Translations under genes and position numbers: made by a program | Notes under the pieces: model-generated | Told to the model about the DNA's origin: nothing | Database searches by the model: none | The model's input: the letters and a program-made list of their open reading frames with translations, nothing else | DNA from: Catenovulum sp. 2E275 | Lineage (GTDB): Bacteria > Pseudomonadota > Gammaproteobacteria > Enterobacterales > Alteromonadaceae | Assembly (NCBI RefSeq): GCF_025515275.1 | Contig: NZ_JAOPFU010000018.1 | Coordinates: 1-64,000 of the forward strand | Direction of reading: 5' to 3' | DNA length: 64,000 bases | Part shown: positions 31,058-40,431 of the stretch, piece after piece | Layout of the letters: each line of letters opens with the position of its first letter | Position numbering within the stretch: position 1 is the first letter of the stretch

Positions 31058-33407
31058 GATCAATCAATCCGAACTTAAAACCAGTCAGGTCGGACAATCG
31101 AAAAAACATGAAAGCGCAGTAAAACAAGTTTCTGGTACGGCCCATTATATTGATGATAAACCACACCCAAATGGTGGTTTACATGCCTACCCTGTGCTGG
31201 CAACCATTAGCTGCGGCCATATTTTGTCTATCGACAGCAGCCAAGCTCAGGCGGTAAATGGTGTTGTCACCATATTATCCGCGGCAGATATTCCCGGCTC
31301 TAATGATGTTGGCCCTGTATTTAAAGGCGATATTTTATTAACCGACGATAAAATTGAATATCACAGCCAGCCGGTTTTATTAGTTGTTGCACAAACGTAT
31401 GAAATTGCTCGCCAAGCTGCTCGTTTGGTTAAAATTGAATATAAAAATGAAACCCCACAATTAGATATACAAGTTGCGATTAAAAATGAGCAATGGGTTA
31501 GACCGCCCCATGAAATGAAACTGGGTTCAGTGGAAACTGAATTACCAAAATCAAAACATCAAATAAGCGGCCAAATGCACATTGGCGGTCAGGAGCATTT
31601 TTATCTGGAAGGGCAAGTCAGTGTTGCAACTCCAACCGAAGATGGCGGTATGTTTGTTCAATGCTCAACCCAAAACCCGTCTGAAATTCAGCACTTAGTT
31701 GCTAAAGTAATCAACCGTCCTTTTAATTTTATTACCGTTGAAATGCGCCGAATGGGCGGCGGATTTGGCGGTAAAGAAACGCAGGCCGCACCTTGGGCTT
31801 GCCTTGCAGCACTAGCCGCACTGCATACCGGCAAAAGCGTTAAACTGCGTTTAGCACGCGCCGATGATTTTAAAATTACCGGCAAACGCCACCCGTTTTT
31901 TAATACTTACGAAGTTGGGTTTGACGATAACGGGTTAATTGAAGCGGCTAATATTGAATTAAGTGGCTACTGCGGATATTCACCAGATTTATCTGACGCC
32001 ATTGTTGAGCGCGCGCAGTTTCATGCTGATAATGCTTATTTTTATCCGCATAATAAAATTCGCGGTAATCGCTGTTATGTCAACACGGTCAGCCATACTG
32101 CTTATCGTGGTTTTGGTGGCCCGCAAGGCATGATGGCGGCCGAGCAAATTGTAGATGATATTGCTTATTATCTCGGTAAAGATCCACTTGAAATCCGCAA
32201 GCTTAATTTATACCGGCCGGGGCGCGATATTACCCCATACCACCAGCAGGTTGAGCAATTTATTTTGCAAGATATGATAGCTCAGGTTGAGCAATCAGCT
32301 AACTACTGGCAACGTAAGACTGAGATTAAATCGTTTAATCAAAACTCGGCATTTATCAAAAAAGGATTAGCTCTCACACCGGTTAAATTTGGTATTTCAT
32401 TTACGGTACAACATTTAAATCAGGCCGGTGCGCTGGTCTTAATTTATACCGATGGTTCAATTCATGTAAATCACGGCGGTACAGAAATGGGACAAGGGTT
32501 AAATACCAAAATAGCCCAAATTGTGGCTGAGGCGTTTTCTGTCAACAGCGAGCATATTTTAGTTAATGCAACCCGCACCGACAAAGTGCCAAATACATCT
32601 CCTACGGCTGCATCCAGCGGCACAGATTTAAACGGAATGGCGGCGCTCAACGCAGCCAATACCATAAAACAAAGGTTAGTTGAATTTGTCGCTCGCCACT
32701 TTAATCTTGAGCTTGAACAAATTCATTTTAGTAACAACCAACTGCATTATGGCAATAACCGCATGAGTTTTGCCGAGTTAATTAATCTGGCTTATATCAA
32801 CCGAATTTCGCTTTCATCGACAGGGTTTTATTCAACCCCTAAAATTCATTTTGATAAAGAAAAAGGCACCGGCCACCCATTTTTTTATTACGCTCATGGG
32901 GTTGCCTTAGCCGAAGTGCAAATTGATACCTTAACTGGCGAAAACACCACAACCAGAGTCGATATTTTGCATGACGTAGGCAACTCAATTAACCCTGCAA
33001 TTGATATTGGCCAAATTGAAGGCGCGTTTATTCAAGGCATGGGCTGGTTAACCACCGAAGATTTACGCTGGAATCAGGATGGTTCACTCGCCAGTTTTGG
33101 GCCGGCCACTTACAAAATACCGGCCATAGGCGATACCCCAGCGGAATTTAATGTCGAACTGTATGATTCAGCAAATCCGCAAACCAGTGTCTTTCGTTCA
33201 AAAGCCGTTGGTGAACCGCCATTTATGTTAGGCATTAGTGTTTGGAGCGCACTGCGCAACGCCATTGCCAGCATTACCGATTACCAATATGCCCCCGATT
33301 TAGACACACCGGCCACACCAGAGGTGATTTTAGCGGCAGTCGAAAAAGCTCAAAACTGGCAGGCGCAACACAGCCAAAATACCGCGCAGGAGTTGCAAAA
33401 TGCTTAA
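31044..33407 (+). CDS. xdhB: xanthine dehydrogenase large subunit (molybdopterin)
   Basis: Molybdopterin-binding catalytic subunit, 787 aa from ATG 31044 (MRHFEINQSELKT, with GAGGG upstream); a longer frame from 30978 would lie inside xdhA. Cofactor-contact segments are present: QCSTQNPSEIQ, MGGGFGGKETQ, YRGFGGPQGMMA and GTEMGQGLNTK. The catalytic glutamate lies in VGEPPFMLG. Together with XdhA it forms the bacterial (alpha-beta)2 enzyme. It overlaps xdhC by 8 bp. Confidence 0.97.
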   Translation: MRHFEINQSELKTSQVGQSKKHESAVKQVSGTAHYIDDKPHPNGGLHAYPVLATISCGHILSIDSSQAQAVNGVVTILSAADIPGSNDVGPVFKGDILLTDDKIEYHSQPVLLVVAQTYEIARQAARLVKIEYKNETPQLDIQVAIKNEQWVRPPHEMKLGSVETELPKSKHQISGQMHIGGQEHFYLEGQVSVATPTEDGGMFVQCSTQNPSEIQHLVAKVINRPFNFITVEMRRMGGGFGGKETQAAPWACLAALAALHTGKSVKLRLARADDFKITGKRHPFFNTYEVGFDDNGLIEAANIELSGYCGYSPDLSDAIVERAQFHADNAYFYPHNKIRGNRCYVNTVSHTAYRGFGGPQGMMAAEQIVDDIAYYLGKDPLEIRKLNLYRPGRDITPYHQQVEQFILQDMIAQVEQSANYWQRKTEIKSFNQNSAFIKKGLALTPVKFGISFTVQHLNQAGALVLIYTDGSIHVNHGGTEMGQGLNTKIAQIVAEAFSVNSEHILVNATRTDKVPNTSPTAASSGTDLNGMAALNAANTIKQRLVEFVARHFNLELEQIHFSNNQLHYGNNRMSFAELINLAYINRISLSSTGFYSTPKIHFDKEKGTGHPFFYYAHGVALAEVQIDTLTGENTTTRVDILHDVGNSINPAIDIGQIEGAFIQGMGWLTTEDLRWNQDGSLASFGPATYKIPAIGDTPAEFNVELYDSANPQTSVFRSKAVGEPPFMLGISVWSALRNAIASITDYQYAPDLDTPATPEVILAAVEKAQNWQAQHSQNTAQELQNA

Positions 33408-34317
33408 TCAAAACAAACAAGGATTTAATTCACAAACCTGGGTTGAAGCGTTAGCCAAATATCAGCAACAAGGTCAGCCTGCGGTATTAGTCACAGTGTT
33501 AGGTACAGACGGCTCAACCCCACGCGCCTGCGGCACTAAAATGCTGGTCAGCAAAACTGATATTTTTGACACCATAGGCGGCGGCCATCTTGAATATAAA
33601 GCGATAGAAAAAGCGCGCAGCCTGCTGGCCAACGAACAAACCACAAACCAGATAGAACATTTCCCGCTAGGCGCAACTTTAGGGCAATGCTGTGGTGGCA
33701 GCGCGGTCATTTTATTTGAATGTTTTATTCACAACAAATTGGCGCTGGATATTTATGGTGCAGGCCATGTCGCGCACGCATTAATTCAAATTTTGGCACA
33801 ATTACCTGTGCACATTCGCTGGATTGACAGCCGAGCAGAATTGTTCCCTGAAACCGTGGCAAATAATGTGCAAATTGTGGTGGATGAAGATCCGGTTGCA
33901 CAAGTTAAACCAGCAAAAAGTAATCAGGCTTATTTAATTTTAACCCATAATCACCAGCTCGATTTTGAGTTAACTCAGGCGATTTTAAAACGTGGCGATT
34001 CGCTTTGGCTCGGTGTGATTGGCTCAATCACCAAAGCAAAACGTTTTTGCCACAGATTAAGCCACCGTGGTTTCAGCGAGCAACAAATTAGCCAAATGAC
34101 GTGTCCGGTCGGGCTAACTCAAGTTACCGGCAAACACCCCATGGAAGTGGCGGTTTCAATTGCCGGACAACTGATTGAGCTTTATCAAAATCAAACTCAG
34201 GCTTTAACTACTCAACGCAAACAATCCGGTATTCAGTGGCAGGATTTATTAAACCTTAATGCAATTGCCAACAAGCCAAATGCGCAAAAAAACACCAATA
34301 ACGAGGTCAATTTATGA
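33400..34317 (+). CDS. xdhC: xanthine dehydrogenase accessory protein XdhC
   Basis: Binds molybdenum cofactor, promotes its sulfuration and inserts it into XdhB. The protein is 305 aa. The N-terminal XdhC_CoxI segment (ALAKYQQQGQPAVLVTVLGTDGSTPRACGTKMLV) is split here by the conserved GGGHLEYKAI loop, and a C-terminal Rossmann domain follows (LDIYGAGHVAHALIQIL). A Cys pair (LGQCCGG) matches the family's cofactor-binding cysteine. Its stop overlaps the allB start (ATGA). Confidence 0.95.
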   Translation: MLNQNKQGFNSQTWVEALAKYQQQGQPAVLVTVLGTDGSTPRACGTKMLVSKTDIFDTIGGGHLEYKAIEKARSLLANEQTTNQIEHFPLGATLGQCCGGSAVILFECFIHNKLALDIYGAGHVAHALIQILAQLPVHIRWIDSRAELFPETVANNVQIVVDEDPVAQVKPAKSNQAYLILTHNHQLDFELTQAILKRGDSLWLGVIGSITKAKRFCHRLSHRGFSEQQISQMTCPVGLTQVTGKHPMEVAVSIAGQLIELYQNQTQALTTQRKQSGIQWQDLLNLNAIANKPNAQKNTNNEVNL

Positions 34318-35711
34318 GCCAAATTACCCAATTAAAAAGCCATCAGGTGATTACTGCAAACGGCGCAATTTCTGCCAGTATTTTAGTGCAGAATAAAACC
34401 ATTATCGCACTTAAACCTTATGATTATATTAGTGACTCAATTAGCCAAGTTTTTGATTATTCTGATTCAGCAATTTTACCTGGTTTGGTTGATAGCCATG
34501 TGCATGTAAACGAACCGGGCCGCACCGACTGGGAAGGGTTTGACACCGCTACTCACGCGGCTGCGGCAGGCGGAATTACAACTGTTATCGATATGCCACT
34601 TAATTGTATTCCGGTCACCATTACCGCTCAAGCTCTGGCCGATAAACTTGCCGTGTTAGATAACAAACTCTGGATAGATACTGGTTTTTGGGGCGGCGCA
34701 ACAGCCGACAACTTAGCCGATTTACCCGCGCTGTTAGATGCCGGTGTATTTGGGGTTAAATCATTTACGATTCATTCTGGCATAGATGAATTTAAAGCCG
34801 TAAACGAAGACCAGTTATTCGCAGCAATGCAAAAACTGGCAGAAAAAGGTTTGCCGCATTTAATTCATGCCGAACTCGAACCGGAAAATACCTTACCGGC
34901 AAGCATTGGCGCAAGCTATCAGAGCTTTTTAAAAACTCGTCCAGAATCGTGGGAGAATAATGCGATTGCCATGGTGATTAGAGTTATGCAAAAACTCGAA
35001 GCCAACGGGCTAAAACCGCATGCACATATAGTGCATTTAAGCTCGGCCTCTGCCCTGCCTATGATTAAAGCTGCGCGCGAACAAGGCTTAAAATTAACCG
35101 TAGAAACCTGCCCGCATTATTTAGTATTAGCCGCAGAGCATATTCCAGACGGTCAGGCGACTTACAAATGTTGCCCGCCCATTCGAGAGCAGCAAAATCA
35201 GCAACAACTCTGGCAAGCATTAAAAGACGGCGTAATAGATTGCATTGTATCGGATCACAGCCCATGCACACCTCAACTCAAAAATTTAGATTCTGGTGAT
35301 TTAGAAAATGCTTGGGGCGGAATCTCGGGTTTACAGTTTGGTTTATCTTTAGTTTGGAGCAAAGCTAAACAACTCGGGTTTAGCTTAACCGAATTGGCTA
35401 ATTTAATGTCGACCCAACCAGCTAAGCTGCTAAATTTAAAACATAAAGGGGAAATTGCAGTTGGCAAACAAGCCGATTTTTGCATTTTTTCAGCAGATAA
35501 AAGCTACACGATTACGGCCGAATGTATTCATCATAAACATAAAATTTCGCCTTATATTGGTAATAAAGTTACGGGCGTGATTGAAGCAACTTGGCTGGCT
35601 GGCCAGCCTATTTATCAAAACCAAAGTTTTGTCGGCCAAGCCAGCGGACAAGTTTTATTAAAAACCCCAGATAACTCAGCTCAGTTTGGAACTAGGACAC
35701 CATCAGTATGA
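34314..35711 (+). CDS. allB: allantoinase
   Basis: Zinc amidohydrolase that opens allantoin to allantoate, 465 aa. It has the metal motif DSHVHVNEPGRTDWEGF (His62 and His64), the carbamylated lysine site GVKSF (Lys149), and the late ligand segment SDHSPCTPQLK. Dihydropyrimidinases and dihydroorotases are related, but the EPGRTDWEGF motif and operon context point to allantoinase. It overlaps both neighbours by 4 bp. Confidence 0.95.
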   Translation: MSQITQLKSHQVITANGAISASILVQNKTIIALKPYDYISDSISQVFDYSDSAILPGLVDSHVHVNEPGRTDWEGFDTATHAAAAGGITTVIDMPLNCIPVTITAQALADKLAVLDNKLWIDTGFWGGATADNLADLPALLDAGVFGVKSFTIHSGIDEFKAVNEDQLFAAMQKLAEKGLPHLIHAELEPENTLPASIGASYQSFLKTRPESWENNAIAMVIRVMQKLEANGLKPHAHIVHLSSASALPMIKAAREQGLKLTVETCPHYLVLAAEHIPDGQATYKCCPPIREQQNQQQLWQALKDGVIDCIVSDHSPCTPQLKNLDSGDLENAWGGISGLQFGLSLVWSKAKQLGFSLTELANLMSTQPAKLLNLKHKGEIAVGKQADFCIFSADKSYTITAECIHHKHKISPYIGNKVTGVIEATWLAGQPIYQNQSFVGQASGQVLLKTPDNSAQFGTRTPSV

Positions 35712-36220
35712 AATTAACCGAATTTAATCAACTGACTAAAGCGCAGGCTTATGCTGCGCTAGAAACTTGCTGCGCTGCACCAAACTGGATTAATGCCATG
35801 CTTGCGGCTCGACCTTTTAATAATTTAACTGAGCTACAGGCGCAGGCAAGCCGAATTTGGCAAAGCCTAAAAGCAGACGATTATTTGGCTGCATTTGAGG
35901 CTCATCCACAAATTGGTAATGTTGCCTCGCTAAAAGCTAAATTTGCCAACACCTCAGCCATTGCTGGCCATGAGCAATCCGGCATGCGGCAAGCAAATGA
36001 GCAAATTATAGAAACCATGGCCGAGCTTAACCAAAGTTACCTAACTAAATTTGGTTTTATCTTTATTGTGTTTGCCAGCGGTAAAACTGCAGCACAAATG
36101 CTGGAGATTCTGCAAAGCAGAATGGGACACGACAGAGCGATAGAAATTGAAATTGCCGCGCAGGAGCAAGCCAAAATTACCGCGCTCAGGCTCAATAAAT
36201 TATTGGAGGAAGCCGCATGA
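35708..36220 (+). CDS. uraD: OHCU decarboxylase
   Basis: 2-oxo-4-hydroxy-4-carboxy-5-ureidoimidazoline decarboxylase, the final step giving S-allantoin. The protein is 170 aa and all-helical. The catalytic HPQIG motif has His66; the downstream FGFIFIVFASGKTAAQML and RMGHD segments are typical. The ATG overlaps the allB stop (ATGA), and its own stop overlaps uraH in the same way. Confidence 0.96.
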   Translation: MKLTEFNQLTKAQAYAALETCCAAPNWINAMLAARPFNNLTELQAQASRIWQSLKADDYLAAFEAHPQIGNVASLKAKFANTSAIAGHEQSGMRQANEQIIETMAELNQSYLTKFGFIFIVFASGKTAAQMLEILQSRMGHDRAIEIEIAAQEQAKITALRLNKLLEEAA

Positions 36221-36561
36221 ATAAAAGCCCGATAACCACCCATGTATTAGACACAGCTTTAGGTAAACCAGCCGCCGGTATTAATATTGAGCTATATCAG
36301 CAAACGCAAACTGGCTGGCAACTGCTAGCCAGCGGTGAAACCGACGCGGACGGCAGAATCACCAATTGGCTTAATCCGCAAACTAAACTTGAATTTGCCA
36401 CTTATAAACTGATTTTTAAGCTCGAAGCGTATTGGCAACAACAGCAGCAAACCGTGTTTTATCCGAGTGCTGAAATTTGTTTTAACCTGAGCGAACAAGC
36501 GCATTATCATATTCCGCTGTTGCTTTCGCCTTATGGTTATTCAACCTACAGAGGAAGCTAA
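36217..36561 (+). CDS. uraH: 5-hydroxyisourate hydrolase
   Basis: Transthyretin-like hydrolase that opens 5-hydroxyisourate to OHCU, 114 aa. Diagnostic features are THVLDTALGKPAAG at the N-terminus (catalytic His9), DADGRITNW in the middle and the C-terminal tetrapeptide YRGS that separates the enzyme from transthyretin. No signal peptide, so cytoplasmic. It overlaps uraD by 4 bp and ends 2 bp before guaD. Confidence 0.97.
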   Translation: MNKSPITTHVLDTALGKPAAGINIELYQQTQTGWQLLASGETDADGRITNWLNPQTKLEFATYKLIFKLEAYWQQQQQTVFYPSAEICFNLSEQAHYHIPLLLSPYGYSTYRGS

Positions 36562-36563
36562 AA

Positions 36564-37931
36564 ATGGCCGAAATTTTATTAGTATTAGGCGATGTACTTG
36601 ATTTAGTAGACGATCCAGCCATTGCCGGTGATAAAGCGCACAGGTATTATTCGCCTGGTGCCATTTTAATTGAAGACGGCATTGTGGTAGAAGCCGGAAT
36701 TGCCGCTGAAATTAAACAAAAATATGCACCCAAATTAGCACTGGAAGATTGTCGGGTAATTGATCACAGCGGCCATTTAATTACCCCCGGCTTTATTGAT
36801 ACTCATATTCATTTTCCGCAAACTGAAATGATTGCCGCCTACGGCGAACAGCTTTTAAGCTGGCTGGAAAAATATGCTTTTCCGACCGAAGTGCAATTTA
36901 GTGATCCAGCTTATGCCAAACAAATCGCCGAGTTATTTTTAAATGAGCTCATTAATAACGGTACGACAACCGCATTAGTGTTTGGTACTGTGCATCCACA
37001 ATCAGTTGATGCGTTTTTTAGCGTAGCGCAAAAATACAATTTACGTATGATTGCCGGAAAAGTAATGATGGACAGAAATTGTCCGGATGATTTATCCGAT
37101 ACCGCCGAAACCGGCTATACAGAATCAAAAGCATTAATTGAAAAATGGCATAACCAAGGCCGACTCAGTTACGCAGTAACACCAAGGTTTGCGCCTACCT
37201 CAAGCCCTGAACAATTGCAAAAATGCCAGCAATTATTAGCAGAATATCCAGACGTTTATTTGCACACACATTTGTCTGAAAACAAAGCTGAATGCGAGTG
37301 GATAAAAGATTTATTTCCGCACGAAAAAAATTATTTATCGGTTTATGACAATGCCGGATTAGTCAAAAAACGAGCGGTATTTGCTCACGGTATTTATTTA
37401 GATGACAGCGAATATCAATGCTTGGCGAATAAACAAGCCGCGCTTTCGCACTGCCCAACCTCCAATTTATTTATTGGCTCTGGGTTATTTAACTTAGCTA
37501 AATGTGAACACCACAAAGTAACGGTTGGTTTGGGCACGGATGTTGGCGGAGGCTCTAGTTTTTCGATGCTGCAAACCTTTAATGAAGCTTACAAAGTTCA
37601 GCAATTGCAAGACTATAAAATGTCGGCTTTTAAAGGTTTGTACTTAGCTACTTTAGGCGGTGCAAAAGCGCTCGATTTAACCGCTAAAATCGGTAATTTT
37701 TTGCCCGGCCGTGAAGCCGATTTTGTGGTATTTCACAACGCGCCAACGCCATTTTTAGCGTTTAGATTAGCTAAATGCACAGATCTGCACGAGCGCTTAT
37801 TTTGCAGCATGATGCTGGGTGATGATCGCATGATCAAACAAACCTATATTCTTGGAAAACCTGCAAAAAATGCGGCTTTTTATGCTTCCACTCTTTATTC
37901 TTCCAATAATGCTCAAGAGGAGCTTGCCTGA
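36564..37931 (+). CDS. guaD: guanine deaminase
   Basis: Zinc amidohydrolase that converts guanine to xanthine and ammonia, 455 aa. It shows DTHIHFPQTEMIAAYGEQLLSW (metal His pair and family-specific motif), HTHLSEN, HCPTSNLFIGSGLF and GTDVGGGSSFSML. It supplies xanthine to XdhAB encoded upstream. Its last base is the first base of puuD. Confidence 0.97.
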   Translation: MAEILLVLGDVLDLVDDPAIAGDKAHRYYSPGAILIEDGIVVEAGIAAEIKQKYAPKLALEDCRVIDHSGHLITPGFIDTHIHFPQTEMIAAYGEQLLSWLEKYAFPTEVQFSDPAYAKQIAELFLNELINNGTTTALVFGTVHPQSVDAFFSVAQKYNLRMIAGKVMMDRNCPDDLSDTAETGYTESKALIEKWHNQGRLSYAVTPRFAPTSSPEQLQKCQQLLAEYPDVYLHTHLSENKAECEWIKDLFPHEKNYLSVYDNAGLVKKRAVFAHGIYLDDSEYQCLANKQAALSHCPTSNLFIGSGLFNLAKCEHHKVTVGLGTDVGGGSSFSMLQTFNEAYKVQQLQDYKMSAFKGLYLATLGGAKALDLTAKIGNFLPGREADFVVFHNAPTPFLAFRLAKCTDLHERLFCSMMLGDDRMIKQTYILGKPAKNAAFYASTLYSSNNAQEELA

Positions 37932-39136
37932 TGGAAACTTATTTATTTGAAGTAGGCCACCTGCTGTTTCGTTATTTTCATATTGTTGCCGGTATCGCAT
38001 GGATTGGTGCCTCATTTTATTTTGTTTGGTTAGATAATAACTTAACCACGCCACCACAATGGAAAAAAGACAAAGGCATTGAAGGCGATTTATGGGCGAT
38101 CCACGCCGGAGGCATTTACGAGGTTGCCAAATACAAAGCCGGTCCAGAAAAAATGCCGCCACATTTACATTGGTTTAAATGGGAAGCTTACTCCACTTGG
38201 ATTTCTGGCGCACTGCTGCTTAGCTTACTTTATTATGTTGGCGCAGATGTGTATTTAATCGACCCAAGTAAAGCCGCGCTTGAGCAAATGAGTGCAATTG
38301 CGTTATCGATTGGCTGTATTGGTTTTGGATATTTATTTTACCGTTTAATTTGTAAAACCCCGCTGCTTAATAACGGACTCGCCTTTGCGGCTGTTGCACT
38401 CAGTTTTTTAACCGCTTGGACATGGGGCATTGACCACTTTTTCTCAGACCGCGCAGTATATATTCACGTTGGTGCATTAATTGGCACTTGCATGGCGGGT
38501 AATGTGTTTAATGTAATAGTGCCAAGCCAAAAACAAATGGTAAAAGCCATTAGCGAAGGCAAACAGCCCGACCCTCAATTTGGTTTAATCGCCAAGCAGG
38601 TTTCTATTCACAATAACTACGCGACCTTACCTATTTTATTTATTATGCTGAGCAACCATTTTGCGTTTACTTATGCGCATCAATTTGGTTGGCTTATTTT
38701 AATTGCCTTATTTATTGTTGGAATGTGGATCCGCCACTTTTTTAATCTTAAAAATCGCGGCATTTATAAACCCAGCGTATTAATTAGTGGCATTGTCGCA
38801 TTTTTTGTTGTGATGCTAGCTTGCGCGCCTTGGCACACCATAAAAAGTAAAACCGAATTAGCCCAAGCGGCCGTTGAACAAGTGCATGTGAGCGATGAAC
38901 AAGTCTGGCAAATAATTCAAAGCCGCTGCACAGAATGCCACAGCCAAACGCCAACATCAGCCATGTTTAAAAGCCCTCCAGCCGGTTTTGTATTAGATAA
39001 CATGGCGCAAGCCAAACAATTTGCTGCGTTAATTAATACCCGAGCTGTGGTGACTAAAGATATGCCATTGGCAAACTTAACTAAAATGACAGACGATGAA
39101 AGAGATTTAATTGCCCTGTGGGTTGAGCATAATTAA
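37931..39136 (+). CDS. puuD: membrane urate oxidase with C-terminal cytochrome c
   Basis: Integral-membrane urate oxidase (401 aa) that makes 5-hydroxyisourate without producing hydrogen peroxide, unlike cofactor-free uricase. About eight transmembrane helices cover residues 8-300, with conserved His and Trp (HIVAGIAWIGASFYF). A periplasmic c-type haem domain follows, with one CTECH motif at 333-337. Electrons should go to the respiratory chain. It is the last gene of the operon. The window has no soluble uricase, no hpxO and no allantoicase gene. Confidence 0.95.
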   Translation: METYLFEVGHLLFRYFHIVAGIAWIGASFYFVWLDNNLTTPPQWKKDKGIEGDLWAIHAGGIYEVAKYKAGPEKMPPHLHWFKWEAYSTWISGALLLSLLYYVGADVYLIDPSKAALEQMSAIALSIGCIGFGYLFYRLICKTPLLNNGLAFAAVALSFLTAWTWGIDHFFSDRAVYIHVGALIGTCMAGNVFNVIVPSQKQMVKAISEGKQPDPQFGLIAKQVSIHNNYATLPILFIMLSNHFAFTYAHQFGWLILIALFIVGMWIRHFFNLKNRGIYKPSVLISGIVAFFVVMLACAPWHTIKSKTELAQAAVEQVHVSDEQVWQIIQSRCTECHSQTPTSAMFKSPPAGFVLDNMAQAKQFAALINTRAVVTKDMPLANLTKMTDDERDLIALWVEHN

Positions 39137-39182
39137 AATCTTTTAGTTAACTTTGAATAATGCACAGCATCTATTCTATAAA

Positions 39183-39223
39183 TTGTGCCTGACTTATCTT
39201 CTATCAGAATAAGTCAGGCACAA
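39183..39223 (+). terminator. long hairpin after puuD
   Basis: A perfect 15-bp inverted repeat (TTGTGCCTGACTTAT and its complement) encloses an 11-nt loop, 47 bp after the puuD stop. No T-tract follows, so it may be a weak or Rho-assisted terminator, an mRNA 3'-end stabiliser or one copy of a dispersed palindromic element. Confidence 0.5.
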
Positions 39224-39399
39224 ACGACAAACCACTTTGGTCAAATTCGCTATTATTTGGTCTAACCATTCAAGTTAAAATCATCTATTTTATCCAACTA
39301 TTAATAAACTACTGTTTTTAAATGCTTTATTTTTTGGCATTAATTTTGATTTGCTTTCATCCTCAAACATAAAAAGTTAACAAGGTTAAGGATTAAAGT

Positions 39400-40221
39400 A
39401 TGAAAAAATTATTGCTCATGGTGTTATTAGTCTCATCTGGTGCTTTATATGCCGACACTTTATTTGCCAACACTTTATTTTCCAAAGAAAATAACAGCCA
39501 CAATAGATTTAATGTTGCGACGGATAATTGCTCTGTCTCTATTCAAAACGATATCTGGATTTCAGACAGCGAAATTAAGATTAAAAATGCTGATCATCAA
39601 ACCTTAAAAATCACCGCGGATAATTCGCTGACAATAAACGGGAAAAATATAAACTTAACGCCAAATCAGCAAATAGCCCTCAATACTTATACTCAACAAC
39701 TCAGAGCTAATTTACCTCAAGTCGCCAATGTTACCTTAGAGGCGGTCGCTTTAGCTGGAATAGCCATTGATGAAATTGCACAAGCGTTAAATTTAAAAAA
39801 CCTAACAGAGTTACAACAGCTTATGTCCGGGCTTTCAACTGAAATACAAAACGCGTTTTATCAACAAGGCTTTTTTGTATTAGGTGAAAATACATTTGCC
39901 GAATTCGATAAACAATTTGGTGAGAAGTTTGAGCAAGTTATCGAAGCCAGCATACAAGAGTCAATCGGCTCACTATTAGCCAGCTTAGGCACAGCCATGT
40001 TTTCTGACGATAATATGCAAGCCTTTGAACAGCGCATGGAAACAATGGGCAAAAATATAGAAGCCAAAGTAGAAAACCAAGCTCAAACCATAGAGCACAA
40101 CTTTTCTCAACTGTGTAACCAATTTAGCCAAATATCAGCTCAGGAAGATAAACTCAGCATTAAAATTCCCGAAATGCGCAATTACCGAATTTTTAAATTA
40201 ACCAAGCAGAATTCAATTTAA
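39400..40221 (+). CDS. DUF2884 (YggN-like) exported protein
   Basis: Periplasmic protein of 273 aa with a clear signal peptide (MKKLLLMVLLVSSGALYA). The mature part carries the YggN/DUF2884 pattern: a Cys-containing opening strand (DNCSVSIQNDIWI), LKITADNSLTINGKNINLTPNQQ, then a helical C-terminal part (QAFEQRMETMGKNIEAKVENQ). The family's function is unknown. A short repeat DTLFANTLF lies just after the signal sequence. It is single, with its own AAGG-type ribosome-binding site. Confidence 0.85.
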   Translation: MKKLLLMVLLVSSGALYADTLFANTLFSKENNSHNRFNVATDNCSVSIQNDIWISDSEIKIKNADHQTLKITADNSLTINGKNINLTPNQQIALNTYTQQLRANLPQVANVTLEAVALAGIAIDEIAQALNLKNLTELQQLMSGLSTEIQNAFYQQGFFVLGENTFAEFDKQFGEKFEQVIEASIQESIGSLLASLGTAMFSDDNMQAFEQRMETMGKNIEAKVENQAQTIEHNFSQLCNQFSQISAQEDKLSIKIPEMRNYRIFKLTKQNSI

Positions 40222-40244
40222 CATCTACCAGCAAATACAAAATC

Positions 40245-40268
40245 ACACTTTTATGCGCATAAAAAAGT
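40245..40268. repeat. near-palindrome, copy 1
   Basis: A 24-bp element, identical to copy 2 except near its right end (about two changes), centred on TATGCGCATA. It begins 33 bp before copy 2, about three helical turns. It lies between the DUF2884 gene and the ParD-like antitoxin gene. Confidence 0.6.
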
Positions 40269-40277
40269 ACATTTACC

Positions 40278-40301
40278 ACACTTTTATGCGCATAAAAGTG
40301 T
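40278..40301. repeat. perfect 24-bp palindrome, copy 2
   Basis: A completely symmetrical 24-mer centred on GCGC (left half ACACTTTTATGC). As RNA it would form a hairpin, so it could help end the DUF2884 transcript. As DNA it is a classic dimer-binding site, with copy 1 33 bp away. It lies about 130 bp upstream of the antitoxin start. Confidence 0.6.
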
Positions 40302-40362
40302 TAACTTTAATTTTACCCCAAAAGGCACGTATCAGTTAGATTGAACATCTAACAAACCAAAC

Positions 40363-40399
40363 TGATGCAAATTGTATCAAAAAAGCAAAGTGCTACAAT
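40363..40399 (+). promoter_or_regulatory. antitoxin promoter with overlapping inverted repeat
   Basis: TTGTAT (40372-40377) and TACAAT (40394-40399) are spaced by 16 bp. An inverted repeat TGATGCAA-A-TTGTATCA (40363-40379, one mismatch) covers the -35 box, as expected for an autorepressed toxin-antitoxin promoter. The ribosome-binding site AAAAGGTG follows before the ATG at 40432. Confidence 0.5.
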
Positions 40400-40431
40400 T
40401 TTATATATTTCCTATTTTGAAAAGGTGATTT

